This document shows, one piece after another, positions 1-8,310 of a DNA stretch of 12,610 nucleotides. The position numbers were made by a program, and so were the translations under genes. A model generated the notes under the pieces. That model did no database searches, was not told where the DNA came from, and saw nothing but the letters and a program-made list of their open reading frames with translations. Position 1 is the stretch's first letter, and every line of letters starts with the position of its first letter. This DNA comes from an uncultured Eubacteriales bacterium (GTDB lineage: Bacteria > Bacillota > Clostridia > Oscillospirales > Oscillospiraceae), in contig CATJWA010000255.1 in assembly GCA_949744025.1 (NCBI GenBank), forward strand, positions 1 through 12,610, read 5' to 3'.

Positions 1-1
1 C

Positions 2-3000
2 TCTTGGGAGTCTATCTTTTTTTCTTCACCTCCGCCACAAAACTACATTTTTTCCTCGGCGTTTTCTTTCATTTTATCATTGGCGCTGACAAACACCACA
101 AGCTTTGCATACGACGCCCAGGGCCGCATTGTCTCGGCCAGAGACGCTATGGGCAATGTGACCTCCTACGAGTACACCGAGGCCGGCAAGCTCGTAAAGC
201 TCACCGACGCCCAGGGCAATGTCCAGACCTGGACCGTGGACGGCAACGGCTTCAACACCTCCCAGAGCGACATGCTGGGCAACATTACCTCCTTTACCTA
301 CGACACGCAGAATAACCTCACGTCCATGACCGACCCCCTGGGCAATACCACCTGCTACACCTACGACAAGGCCGGCAACCTCTCGGTCAGCACCGACGCC
401 AACGGCCACGCCGTGAGCTACACCTACGACGGCGAGGGGCGTATGCTCTCCATGACCAATGCCGTTGGCAGCACCTGGAGCTATGCCTATGACGCAAACG
501 GAAACCTCGTATCCGTAACCGACCCGATGGGCGGCAGGGTTTCCATGAGCTACGACAGCGTACAGCGCCAGAGCTCCGTCACCGATGAAAACGGCGGAAA
601 AACCTATTACGCATACGACGGCGTGGGCAATGTCCTGAGCGAGACCAACGCTCTCGGCAAGGCCGCTGTCTATACCTATGACGGCAACGGCAACATGCTC
701 AGCTATACCGACCGCAACGGCAGCGTCACCAGCTACAGCTACGACGGGGAAAACCGCCTCGTAAGCTCCACCGACGCTCTCGGCAATACCACAGGCTTCA
801 CCTACGACAGCGTGGGCAATCTTCTCTCCGCCACATCCCCCGAGGGGAACACGGTATCCTATACCTACGACGAGCTGTACCGCACTTCCTCCGTCACCAA
901 CGCCAGAGGCCATGCCACCGGCTATGAGTACGACAGCCTCGGACGCATGACCGCCGTCACCTATGCCGACGGCTCAAGCGTGGCCTATACCTACGATGCC
1001 AACGGCCGTGTGCTCACCGCCACGGACGAGCTCGGCGGCGTGACGGCCTACACCTACGACGCCAATGGGCAGGTCACCTCCATGACCGACCCGATGGGCG
1101 GCAAAACAGCCTTTACCTACGACGCCGTGGGCAACACCACCTCCCTCACCGACGCTATGGGCTTTGTCACCGCCTACACCTACACCGCGGATGACAACGT
1201 AGCCACCGTCACCGACGCCGAGGGCGGAGTTACCGCCTATACCTACGACGCCAACGGCCGCGTAAGCTCCGTGACCTCTCCCGAGGGCGCGGTTACCTCC
1301 TTCGGCTACGATGCCAAGGGCAACCTCACCTCCGTGACCGGCCCCGAGGGGGACACCGCGCGCCTTGAGTATGACGCCCTTGACCGCCTGAGCGCCATGA
1401 CCACCCCCAACGGCGGGCGCTGGGAGTATTCCTACGACAACGAAAGCGGCCTGACCGGAGCAAAGGACCCCCTGGGCTATTCCATTTCCCGCAGCTATGA
1501 CGCCCTTGGACAGCTTGTATCCGAGACAGACCGCAACGGCAACAAGCGCAGCTACACCTACGATAAGGACGGAAATATGCTCAGCTATACCGACCCCCTG
1601 GGCAACACCGTCACCTACACCTACGATGCCAACGGCAACCTGCTCAGCGAGACCACGGCTCTGGGCAATACCACGGCCTACTCCTACGACAAGCTTGACC
1701 GCCTCGTGGGTACCGCCGACGCCGGCAAGCACCTTATTACCTTCTTCTACGACGCCAAGGGACAGCTTGTGGGCATGAAGAACAAAGACGGCACGCAGAT
1801 CTCCATGAGCTACGACGCCAACGGTAACAACATCACCGTAACCGACGAGGAGGGCTATGTCGTCACCTACACCTACGACGCGGACAACCGCATGACCTCC
1901 CTCACCAACGCCAGAGGCTACACCACCAAATATGAGTACGACCGCGTGGGCAATCTCACTAAGGTCATCAACGCTCTCGGCGGCGTCACCTCTCAGGTCT
2001 TCGACAAGGACGGCAACCTCATTTCCGAGACCAACACCGACGGCGCCACCACTGCCTACACCTACGACAAGGCCGGCCGCGTGACCTCCGTCACCGACCC
2101 CGTGGGAGCCGTTACCCTTGCCGAGTACGACGGAGACGGAAACATCGTCAAGATTACCCAGGCCGACGGCCACGTGATTACCTACGCCTACGACGCCAAC
2201 GACCAGCTCATATCCTACGTTGACGCCGAGGGCTACACCCACGGCTTTGCCTACGACGGCAACGGCAACATCGTCGCCGCCACCGACGGCAACGGCAATA
2301 CCACCTACTACACCTACGACGGCCTTGACCGCATCGTCGGCAGGACCGACGAGGAGGGCGGCGTGGCTACTCGCACCTACGACGCGGACGGGCGGCTCAT
2401 AAAGGCCGTCAACGAGGAGGGCGCCGTCACGGCCTACGCCTACGACGCCTGCGGCAGAGTGGTGTCCATGACCGACGCTCTCGGAAACTCCACCGCCTAC
2501 ACCTACGACGAAATGGACCGCGTACTCACCGTCACCGATGCCAGAGGCGGAGTCACCTCCTACGACTACACCGACCGCGGCGACGTCGCCGTCAGGACCG
2601 ACGCCGAGGGCTACGCCGTCTCCTACGTCTACGACGGCAACCGCAACCGCACTAAGATGACCACCGTGGACGGCGACACGCTCTACGTCTACGACGAGCT
2701 TGACCGCCTTATCTCCGTCACCACTCCCGACGGCAAGACCGAGACCTTCACCTACAACGGAGAGGGACAGATTACCTCCTCCACCGACAAGGGCGGGCAC
2801 ACCACCTCCTACGTCCTCGACGCCAACGGCAGGGTCATAGAGAGCATCGACGCCCGCGGCAACAGCGCGAAGTTTACCTACGACCTCATGGGCAACCTCA
2901 GCTCCACCAAGCTGCACCGCGTGGACACCCAGGACGGCGTGGACGAGTGGGAGCTGACCGTATACGAGTACGACGGCCGCGGCCTTGTCACCCGCACCGT

Positions 3001-5842
3001 GGACGCCCTCGGAAACGTCACCACCTACGGCTACGACGGCAACGAGAACCTCGTTTCCAAGACAGACGCCGACGGCTATGTCACCTCTTACTCCTACAAT
3101 AAGCTGGACATGGTGACCCAAATAAACTATAATGGGGGCAGACAGGCCGGCTACGCCTACAACGCCGTGGGCGATCTTGTGAAGATGGAGGACTGGACAG
3201 GCACGACCACCTTTGAGGTTGACCTGCTTGACCGCATCACGAAGACCACCGACATCAAGGGCAACAAGGTCGGCTACACCTACGACGAGACCGGCAACCG
3301 GACCGGCGTGTCCTATCCCGACGGCACAACGGCCAGCTACACCTACGACCTGCTGGGCCAGATGAAGACCGTGACCGAGACTGACGGGCGCACCACCTCC
3401 TACACCTACGACGGCATGGGCAGGACCACCCGCATGGTCTATCCCCACGGCTGGATTGAGGACTACCACTACGACGCCATAGGCCAGCTCACCAGCGTGG
3501 AGGACACGGACCCGACGGGTAAGGACATGAAGCAGCAGAAGCATGTCTACCGCTACGACGACTGCGGGAACATGGTCTACGAGTACATGCGGGGCAACGG
3601 CACGGGCGAGGCCACGGTGGAGAACACCTTCACCTACGACAGCCTGCACCGCATCGTGACCGCCCACGAGGACTACGGCAACGACAACCGCAGCTACACC
3701 TACGACAGCCTCGGCAGCCTCACCTACGAGACCCTTCAGGGCAACAAGTCCGTCGACTACAAGCTCAACAACCTCAACCAGATAACGTCCAGCAGCGAGG
3801 ACGGCTGGCAGACGCGCACGGAGTTTGAGTACGACAAGAGGGGCAACCTGGTAAAAGAGACCTACGGGAAGAACAAGAAGCTCAACACCACGGCGCAGTA
3901 CGTCTATGACGAGACGAACAGGATGGTCAAGGGCATAAACGCCGCGGGAGAAAGCAGCGTGTACGTCTACAACGGTCTGGGCGCCCTTATTGAAAATGTC
4001 TGGACCATAGCGAAGAACGGCTACGGCTACCACGACGTGGACGCCGGCAAGTACACTCCGCTGGGCGACGTATCCACAGGCAATGAGACGAACAACGGCC
4101 ACGGCAACGGCAACAGCAGCGGAAACAGCCACGGCAACAACGGCAACGGCAATGTGAAGAAGCCGTCTACGGTGGTAAAGCAGTTTGTGGTGGACTACAC
4201 CAGCGAGACCTGTGAGCCGCTGACGGAGCACGAGATAAACGGGCTGGATTACCGCTATGTGTACGGCAACGACCGGCTGAGCGTGAACGTCACGGGCGTG
4301 GAGACCAGCTCGGGCAACATCGTTGAGAACGGCAACCAGATACGGCTGTACTACCACATGGACTATCTGGGCACGGCGGACTATCTGACGAGTCCGGTGA
4401 GCCTGAAGGTTACGAGCTGGACGCACTACAACGAGTGGGGCGAGATTACTCACAACGCCGTGCTCAAGTGCGGTATGCGCGAGCTCGACATGGTCAAGAG
4501 GTACGGTACGCACGACTATGACAACGTGCTCAATATGTTCTACGCCAAGGCGAGGTTCTATGATGCGGATAACCGCAGATTTGCGAGCGTGGACCCCATT
4601 CTTGAGCCGAGTGTGTATGATGTGGCTGCTTATGTCGATGAGCCCGTGTCTCTGGTCCAGTACCTGTATGTGCAGAACAGGCCACTGACATATGTGGACC
4701 CGTTGGGGTTGGTGCGTGTAACCATAGGAAATCATCGTGAGGATTTGGTAACTATATCCAAGCAGGCCATAGTCGGAGAAGGTTCTTCTACTCGTCCTGC
4801 GGATCAGTATATCCTTTTGTCTGAATTTACTGGCTTTTTCAATAGTTCCTCACATAATAGTCAATCGTTAACGTATAACGGAACAAAGTTGATATATAAA
4901 GACGGGAACAGATTTTATACTGGTCTATTGAATCTTGACTTAGTAAAAAATGTTAATGGTAATTATTTTGTTAGCCTTTCATGCATTGATAATACATTGC
5001 GCAGTTGGGGATTGGATATTATTGACAGAAATTACAGCACAAATGTATTTAATCCAGCAGACTACACACCAGAGAAGGGCTTGGCCAAAGCTAATGAACA
5101 AATAAGCCATTGGATGACTGAGTTGATATATAGGGATGATTGGGGAAGAAAATCTAATTTCTCAACTTGGCCTAATGAAAAAGAGTATCTTAAAGAAACA
5201 ATCGGTAGGAATTGGAAGGATTACTGTTCTGAATACAATAAGTACACTGGCGAAGCATATACACTTCGGGACCTTGGATTTGATATTTTAGATTATTGTT
5301 TAGGATTTAAATATCCAGACCCACATGTCGGAGAACTAATTAATATGTACCTACCAAGATACTTTACGGATACAAAAAATCGAGCAAACGACACTATTAA
5401 TTCAATAGCAAGGTATATCGTAACTTATAATAAAGGGTATGAGTATTATATTTCACCTGACGAAGTTGCAGATGAGTTTGTTAAAGCAATAGGCAGTGAG
5501 TTAGATGCAGTAGGTTATGATTACAGCAGGTTTTACGCCTCAAACGGAAATAGTCGATATATAGATATTTTCACTCCAAGCTATGCAATATTGTTTAAAA
5601 ATCGAATTCAAGAAGTGCTCTCACAAAACACTAAAGGCTCGCTTGCCCGAAAGCAATTTGATTCCCTGATGGAAATTGAAGCAGCAAATATCCGAAAAGA
5701 CATATGCGAGGCTGCTCGTAGGTCAATTATGGCCGACGGGAAAATACGTTACCCTGAATATTACAAAATTGAAAAACGTATTGAGGGCACAGCGCAATTC
5801 AAGTCCCAGCTTGAGGCACTGGTCAATTTATATGCATCATGA
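2..5842 (+). CDS. RHS/YD-repeat polymorphic toxin protein, 5' partial
   Basis: Large RHS-family wall or secreted protein, expected to form a YD-repeat shell that encloses and delivers its own C-terminal toxin. Residues are counted from the TTG at 80. YD motifs of the form YTYDANGN repeat about every 20 residues from residue 9 to about 1300, roughly 61 copies. An Asn/Gly/His-rich linker follows at 1335-1358. The RHS core contains YYHMDYLGTADYL, FYAKARFYDADNRRF and RPLTYVDPLGL (DPLGL at 1540-1544), which fits the PxxxxDPxGL self-cleavage consensus of the family. The last 376 residues are unrelated to RHS. The frame is open to the window edge, and the TTG at 80 has no ribosome binding site, so the true start, signal peptide and N-terminal domains are missing. 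The 26 codons before 80 do not resemble YD repeats. The stop is TGA at 5840-5842. Family assignment is certain; toxic function is inferred from architecture. Confidence 0.95.
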   Translation, partial: SWESIFFSSPPPQNYIFSSAFSFILSLALTNTTSFAYDAQGRIVSARDAMGNVTSYEYTEAGKLVKLTDAQGNVQTWTVDGNGFNTSQSDMLGNITSFTYDTQNNLTSMTDPLGNTTCYTYDKAGNLSVSTDANGHAVSYTYDGEGRMLSMTNAVGSTWSYAYDANGNLVSVTDPMGGRVSMSYDSVQRQSSVTDENGGKTYYAYDGVGNVLSETNALGKAAVYTYDGNGNMLSYTDRNGSVTSYSYDGENRLVSSTDALGNTTGFTYDSVGNLLSATSPEGNTVSYTYDELYRTSSVTNARGHATGYEYDSLGRMTAVTYADGSSVAYTYDANGRVLTATDELGGVTAYTYDANGQVTSMTDPMGGKTAFTYDAVGNTTSLTDAMGFVTAYTYTADDNVATVTDAEGGVTAYTYDANGRVSSVTSPEGAVTSFGYDAKGNLTSVTGPEGDTARLEYDALDRLSAMTTPNGGRWEYSYDNESGLTGAKDPLGYSISRSYDALGQLVSETDRNGNKRSYTYDKDGNMLSYTDPLGNTVTYTYDANGNLLSETTALGNTTAYSYDKLDRLVGTADAGKHLITFFYDAKGQLVGMKNKDGTQISMSYDANGNNITVTDEEGYVVTYTYDADNRMTSLTNARGYTTKYEYDRVGNLTKVINALGGVTSQVFDKDGNLISETNTDGATTAYTYDKAGRVTSVTDPVGAVTLAEYDGDGNIVKITQADGHVITYAYDANDQLISYVDAEGYTHGFAYDGNGNIVAATDGNGNTTYYTYDGLDRIVGRTDEEGGVATRTYDADGRLIKAVNEEGAVTAYAYDACGRVVSMTDALGNSTAYTYDEMDRVLTVTDARGGVTSYDYTDRGDVAVRTDAEGYAVSYVYDGNRNRTKMTTVDGDTLYVYDELDRLISVTTPDGKTETFTYNGEGQITSSTDKGGHTTSYVLDANGRVIESIDARGNSAKFTYDLMGNLSSTKLHRVDTQDGVDEWELTVYEYDGRGLVTRTVDALGNVTTYGYDGNENLVSKTDADGYVTSYSYNKLDMVTQINYNGGRQAGYAYNAVGDLVKMEDWTGTTTFEVDLLDRITKTTDIKGNKVGYTYDETGNRTGVSYPDGTTASYTYDLLGQMKTVTETDGRTTSYTYDGMGRTTRMVYPHGWIEDYHYDAIGQLTSVEDTDPTGKDMKQQKHVYRYDDCGNMVYEYMRGNGTGEATVENTFTYDSLHRIVTAHEDYGNDNRSYTYDSLGSLTYETLQGNKSVDYKLNNLNQITSSSEDGWQTRTEFEYDKRGNLVKETYGKNKKLNTTAQYVYDETNRMVKGINAAGESSVYVYNGLGALIENVWTIAKNGYGYHDVDAGKYTPLGDVSTGNETNNGHGNGNSSGNSHGNNGNGNVKKPSTVVKQFVVDYTSETCEPLTEHEINGLDYRYVYGNDRLSVNVTGVETSSGNIVENGNQIRLYYHMDYLGTADYLTSPVSLKVTSWTHYNEWGEITHNAVLKCGMRELDMVKRYGTHDYDNVLNMFYAKARFYDADNRRFASVDPILEPSVYDVAAYVDEPVSLVQYLYVQNRPLTYVDPLGLVRVTIGNHREDLVTISKQAIVGEGSSTRPADQYILLSEFTGFFNSSSHNSQSLTYNGTKLIYKDGNRFYTGLLNLDLVKNVNGNYFVSLSCIDNTLRSWGLDIIDRNYSTNVFNPADYTPEKGLAKANEQISHWMTELIYRDDWGRKSNFSTWPNEKEYLKETIGRNWKDYCSEYNKYTGEAYTLRDLGFDILDYCLGFKYPDPHVGELINMYLPRYFTDTKNRANDTINSIARYIVTYNKGYEYYISPDEVADEFVKAIGSELDAVGYDYSRFYASNGNSRYIDIFTPSYAILFKNRIQEVLSQNTKGSLARKQFDSLMEIEAANIRKDICEAARRSIMADGKIRYPEYYKIEKRIEGTAQFKSQLEALVNLYAS
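104..3985 (+). repeat. YD-repeat array, about 61 units of roughly 60 bp
   Basis: Tandem coding repeats in the RHS gene, with period near 20 codons and consensus Y-T-Y-D-x-x-G-x plus a TD..G half. At the DNA level the string ctacacctacgac recurs throughout; early units tend to use tat codons (tatacctatgac) and later units tac. Unit spacing becomes less regular after about 3180, where longer insertions appear between YD motifs. In known RHS and teneurin structures such repeats form a spiral beta-strand shell. The repetition makes this stretch prone to recombination and assembly collapse, so the copy number is the least certain part of the window. Confidence 0.93.
4082..4153 (+). repeat. Low-complexity Asn/Gly/His-rich linker in the RHS protein
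   Basis: Residues 1335-1358 of the RHS protein are made almost entirely of N, G, S and H (for example GHGNGNSSGNSHGNNGNGN), encoded by repeated aacggc units. It separates the last YD motif from the RHS core and is flanked by VKKPSTVVKQF. It is likely a flexible spacer. The simple-sequence DNA could vary in length by slippage. Confidence 0.85.
4712..5839 (+). other. Variable C-terminal toxin-tip domain of the RHS protein (unrecognised)
   Basis: The 376 residues after DPLGL (1545-1920) form the position where RHS proteins carry an exchangeable effector. Base composition changes at the boundary: 40 of 60 bases are G or C at 2221-2280, against 19 of 60 at 4861-4920. Codon use also shifts from C/G-ending to A/T-ending. 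The domain looks soluble and mostly helical, has four scattered cysteines (in SLSCID, DYCSEY, DYCLGF, DICEAA) and several Trp/Tyr-rich stretches such as SHWMTELIYRDDWGR. I see no HNH, ADP-ribosyltransferase, deaminase or pore-forming signature that I could defend. A toxin role is inferred from position and composition only; the activity is unknown. Confidence 0.75.
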
Positions 5843-5896
5843 TAGGATAAGTGTTAGAACACTTGGAGATCCGCTGAGTAGTATCAGGAGAGGAAA

Positions 5897-7909
5897 ATGA
5901 AAAGATATTCTAAGCCGGTCGGCAGTGTGAACAGCAAAATAATAATCATCGTGCTCCTCATGGCAATATACATCATTTTTAGGACAGTATCCATGATGAT
6001 ATACAATGCCGCTGAGCAGCAATACTCAAGTTTTCAGGCATCATTTGACACCATTAAGTGGGCGGTTGAACCGCTTGAGGACGCGATGATCTATACATGC
6101 CATAACGGTTACTATGGGGTGTATGAACGAAACCGGGAATCAAGCATTTTTCTGAACAAGCTCAGTGGAGAGCAGACGGGTCCATATCCGCCTAATACGG
6201 ATATGGACAGCGTCTGGGCGGCGATAATGCCATATGGCATCATCGAAATGATAGAGAACGGGCAAAAGCGGTATTCATACCTTGGAGTGTGCTCCATCCC
6301 CGAGGAAATCACACACATGATCGTTTTGCCCCGGTCGGACAAATTCGCCTTACGTGCGGCGCGAACGACATACACGGACTATTATGGCTATATAAACCGG
6401 CAGAATTTTTGGTATTATACGCCGCAGTTTGCGCAGGCAACAGATTTCAACAGCGGTTTCGCGGTGGTAACACCGGAAAAGCCTCCAGAGCACTCTCTTT
6501 ATCGAAAGACATACATAATAGATATGTATGGAAAATACACCGAGGCGGCAAGACAGGACGCGTATTTTGATGGGCTGCAGATCTCCGAGGGAATGCTGCG
6601 CATGTACGTCTGGGACGATAACGCCCAAGCGACATTTGACGCTCCCAGAAAGAGATACTGCTTCCTGGATGTAGAGCTGAACGCGTCATTTCCACAGGAG
6701 GGCTATGAATATGATGACGCGCTGGATTTCAGCGACGGCTTGGCAGCTGTAAAGGAAAACGGTCTGTGGGGTTATGTAGATAGGTCAGGACGATTCATTA
6801 TCGAGCCCCAATATATTCAAGCCGATCCCTTTGTTGGCGGATACGCTTATGTTACCTGCGACAGCGGAGAGCAATGTCTAATAGACAAATCGGGCAACAA
6901 TGTGCAGTGGCCTCTAAGTGAGGATTACACATGGGCGGGACAGTGCGGAGATGGACTTTTTGCGGTCAAAAGAAGTGACGGAACATACCGTCTGGCCGAT
7001 TGGAACGGTGATCTGTATCTTCCAAAGGCCGGCGTGGCTTATTTAAGCTGGTGTGGGGATATTTGGATCGCTGGAGATGCTGAAAACTCGGCGGGAATAT
7101 ATTTTCCGCAGTGCGGCAAGTACATTAAAGGCAACTATACACCCGGGATCTATGACGATTTTGTTATTGTAAGAAATGATAAGATCAGCACAGCTTATGA
7201 CAGAAGCAACGGAGAAGAATTGTACAGCTACGATGAAATATATGGATTCTTTGAAGGGGTTTCTGTCATCAAATCAGGGGATCGCGAGGGGTTGATTGAC
7301 GCCAATGGTACAACACTGCTTGAGGCACAGCATGTCACAATAAACGGCTTTGAAAACGGTGTTGCGGCTGTTTCATCATTGATTGACGGCGGTACAGGGT
7401 TTATAGCGAATCCGTTGATCTATTCTGAATGGAGCCCTGATGAGAAAAAGCGCGCAGAGCATCTCGGAATATCCGAAGTCCAATCGGATGAGATAGGATT
7501 TGACGAATTGTGGAGCCAGGTGGAAAAAACGAGCAGCCTTATATACAGCGCACACGAAAAATTTGCCGTCGCACAATCTGACCGTTTTCAGATCGATATC
7601 CTATCTCTGCGCAGAGATTTGGAGCTGAACGGCTTTCCTCGGACTGGCGTAGTGGACCGCCAGCACATGGCCACGGTGCTGTGTGCGATGTCAGAGGCAT
7701 ACGGTACCTGTACCGACTGCTTTATAATGTTCTACAGCGACAGAGGTGAGGTTTGCTCCGAATGTGAGCGCGGCATGGCCTATGCATCGGCACTTTGTCT
7801 GTTTGACTTGGACGACAGTGGAAAAGTCTATCCGGAGCGGAAAATTTCCGGTGAGGATCTGCAGGTGTATATGCTGCGCTATTTTGAGCGTATGATAGAT
7901 TTAGCATGA
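5897..7909 (+). CDS. Membrane-anchored WG-repeat protein with SLH-like C-terminus
   Basis: 670-aa protein starting at ATG 5897 behind AGGAGAGG at 5886-5893. It lies 54 bp after the RHS stop, with no terminator between, so co-transcription is likely. A basic N-terminus (MKRYSKP) and a hydrophobic segment at residues 15-28 (IIIIVLLMAIYIIF) suggest a signal anchor with the rest outside the cell. A clear WG repeat sits at about 277-306 (DGLAAVKENGLWGYVDRSG, then FIIEPQY), and a weaker one at about 455-490 (SGDREGLIDANGTTLLEA). The pattern CTDC (605-608) and CSEC (620-623) gives CX2C-X11-CX2C. The tail at about 580-600 and 628-667 looks like two degenerate SLH motifs (DRQHMATVLCAMSE; LDDSGKVYPERKISGEDL). 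It does not have the GC bias of the YD array. Role as immunity or partner of the RHS tip is inferred from position; WG proteins also occur without toxins. Confidence 0.88.
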   Translation: MKRYSKPVGSVNSKIIIIVLLMAIYIIFRTVSMMIYNAAEQQYSSFQASFDTIKWAVEPLEDAMIYTCHNGYYGVYERNRESSIFLNKLSGEQTGPYPPNTDMDSVWAAIMPYGIIEMIENGQKRYSYLGVCSIPEEITHMIVLPRSDKFALRAARTTYTDYYGYINRQNFWYYTPQFAQATDFNSGFAVVTPEKPPEHSLYRKTYIIDMYGKYTEAARQDAYFDGLQISEGMLRMYVWDDNAQATFDAPRKRYCFLDVELNASFPQEGYEYDDALDFSDGLAAVKENGLWGYVDRSGRFIIEPQYIQADPFVGGYAYVTCDSGEQCLIDKSGNNVQWPLSEDYTWAGQCGDGLFAVKRSDGTYRLADWNGDLYLPKAGVAYLSWCGDIWIAGDAENSAGIYFPQCGKYIKGNYTPGIYDDFVIVRNDKISTAYDRSNGEELYSYDEIYGFFEGVSVIKSGDREGLIDANGTTLLEAQHVTINGFENGVAAVSSLIDGGTGFIANPLIYSEWSPDEKKRAEHLGISEVQSDEIGFDELWSQVEKTSSLIYSAHEKFAVAQSDRFQIDILSLRRDLELNGFPRTGVVDRQHMATVLCAMSEAYGTCTDCFIMFYSDRGEVCSECERGMAYASALCLFDLDDSGKVYPERKISGEDLQVYMLRYFERMIDLA

Positions 7910-7958
7910 ATATGCTCCGCGTGAAATATCGCAGTCATCCCCTATGCATAGCCCCCCA

Positions 7959-8001
7959 GCACCTCTGCCCATACCCCAATCAAGGCTATGGACAGAGGTG
8001 C
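7959..8001. other. Inverted repeat (15-bp arms) between the WG gene and the RHS relic
   Basis: Arms 7959-7973 (gcacctctgcccata) and 7987-8001 (tatggacagaggtgc) pair over 15 bp with one mismatch and a 13-nt loop. It begins 49 bp after the stop at 7909 and could fold in the mRNA 3' end. There is no T-run after it, so it is not a typical intrinsic terminator. An alternative pairing catagcc (7947-7953) with ggctatg (7984-7990) overlaps it. The right arm ends 6 bp before the RHS-like relic, so it may mark a rearrangement border. Confidence 0.6.
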
Positions 8002-8007
8002 AATGGA

Positions 8008-8061
8008 TACATGCGCAACAACGGCACGGGCGAGTCAGCATTGGAAAAGATCTTTACTGCC
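8008..8061 (+). pseudogene. Relic of RHS coding sequence
   Basis: A short stretch matches an internal piece of the upstream RHS gene (3583-3636) in sequence and in reading frame. The reading is YMRNNGTGESALEKIFT, against YMRGNGTGEATVENTFT in the full gene; 11 of 17 positions are identical. The first 27 bases match at 24 positions, with a 16-base identical run (caacggcacgggcgag). The sequence before and after does not continue the match, and no long open frame holds it. Displaced RHS fragments downstream of a main RHS gene are a known pattern, where old tips and immunity genes are pushed aside by new ones. It most likely marks the former end of an RHS gene or an older recombination event. Confidence 0.7.
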
Positions 8062-8157
8062 CTTGGAGGAAATATCTGTGGAAAATTAATCATCTGATAG
8101 CGAAAGAGCCATGAGTTAAATTCAAAGCACCCCCAAAAACGACACCACCGCAGTAAG

Positions 8158-8255
8158 CAGGACAGGGCAGCACCCGCTGTCCCGTCCTGCTCCAGGCACC
8201 CCAGCACTCGCGCGCCGCACTCTATATTCCGTACAACGGTGCCCTTGAAACGAAA
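8158..8255. repeat. 98-bp interspersed direct repeat, copy 1, with hairpin
   Basis: Aligns without gaps to 10932-11029, 85 of 98 bases identical; the best-kept part is gcactctatattccg and acaacggtgcccttgaaa. It opens with a hairpin: arms 8158-8171 and 8176-8189 closed by the tetraloop ACCC. It ends 55 bp before the ATG of the 758-aa gene. Together with copy 2 it brackets the two-gene cassette. No coding frame is shared: the minus-strand frame open here is stopped in copy 2. Confidence 0.85.
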
Positions 8256-8310
8256 ATGATTATGCTCAGTATCAAAACACAGCCTTGCCAAAATTGCGGA
8301 GGGTACATTC

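Noticed and set aside
4..315. Frame-1 reading with a hydrophobic start (LGVYLFFFTSATKLHFFLGV) as a signal peptide for the RHS protein
   Set aside because: It is out of frame with the RHS gene, its hydrophobicity follows from the pyrimidine-rich DNA, and it runs on into shadow sequence of the YD array.
77..913. Minus-strand open frame of 278 codons
   Set aside because: Same cause as the longer antisense frame; low-complexity Val/Ala/Gly-rich product over the YD array.
104..3985. Regular 60-bp periodicity suggesting a CRISPR or satellite array
   Set aside because: The period is an exact multiple of 3, the units are diverged, and they translate into YD repeats in one frame; there are no spacers.
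974..4735. Very long open frame (1253 codons) on the minus strand opposite the RHS gene
   Set aside because: It is the shadow of a repetitive, codon-biased array: the reverse complement of tac-gac-rich repeats simply lacks stop codons. The product is a Val/Gly/Ala-rich periodic string without a ribosome binding site.
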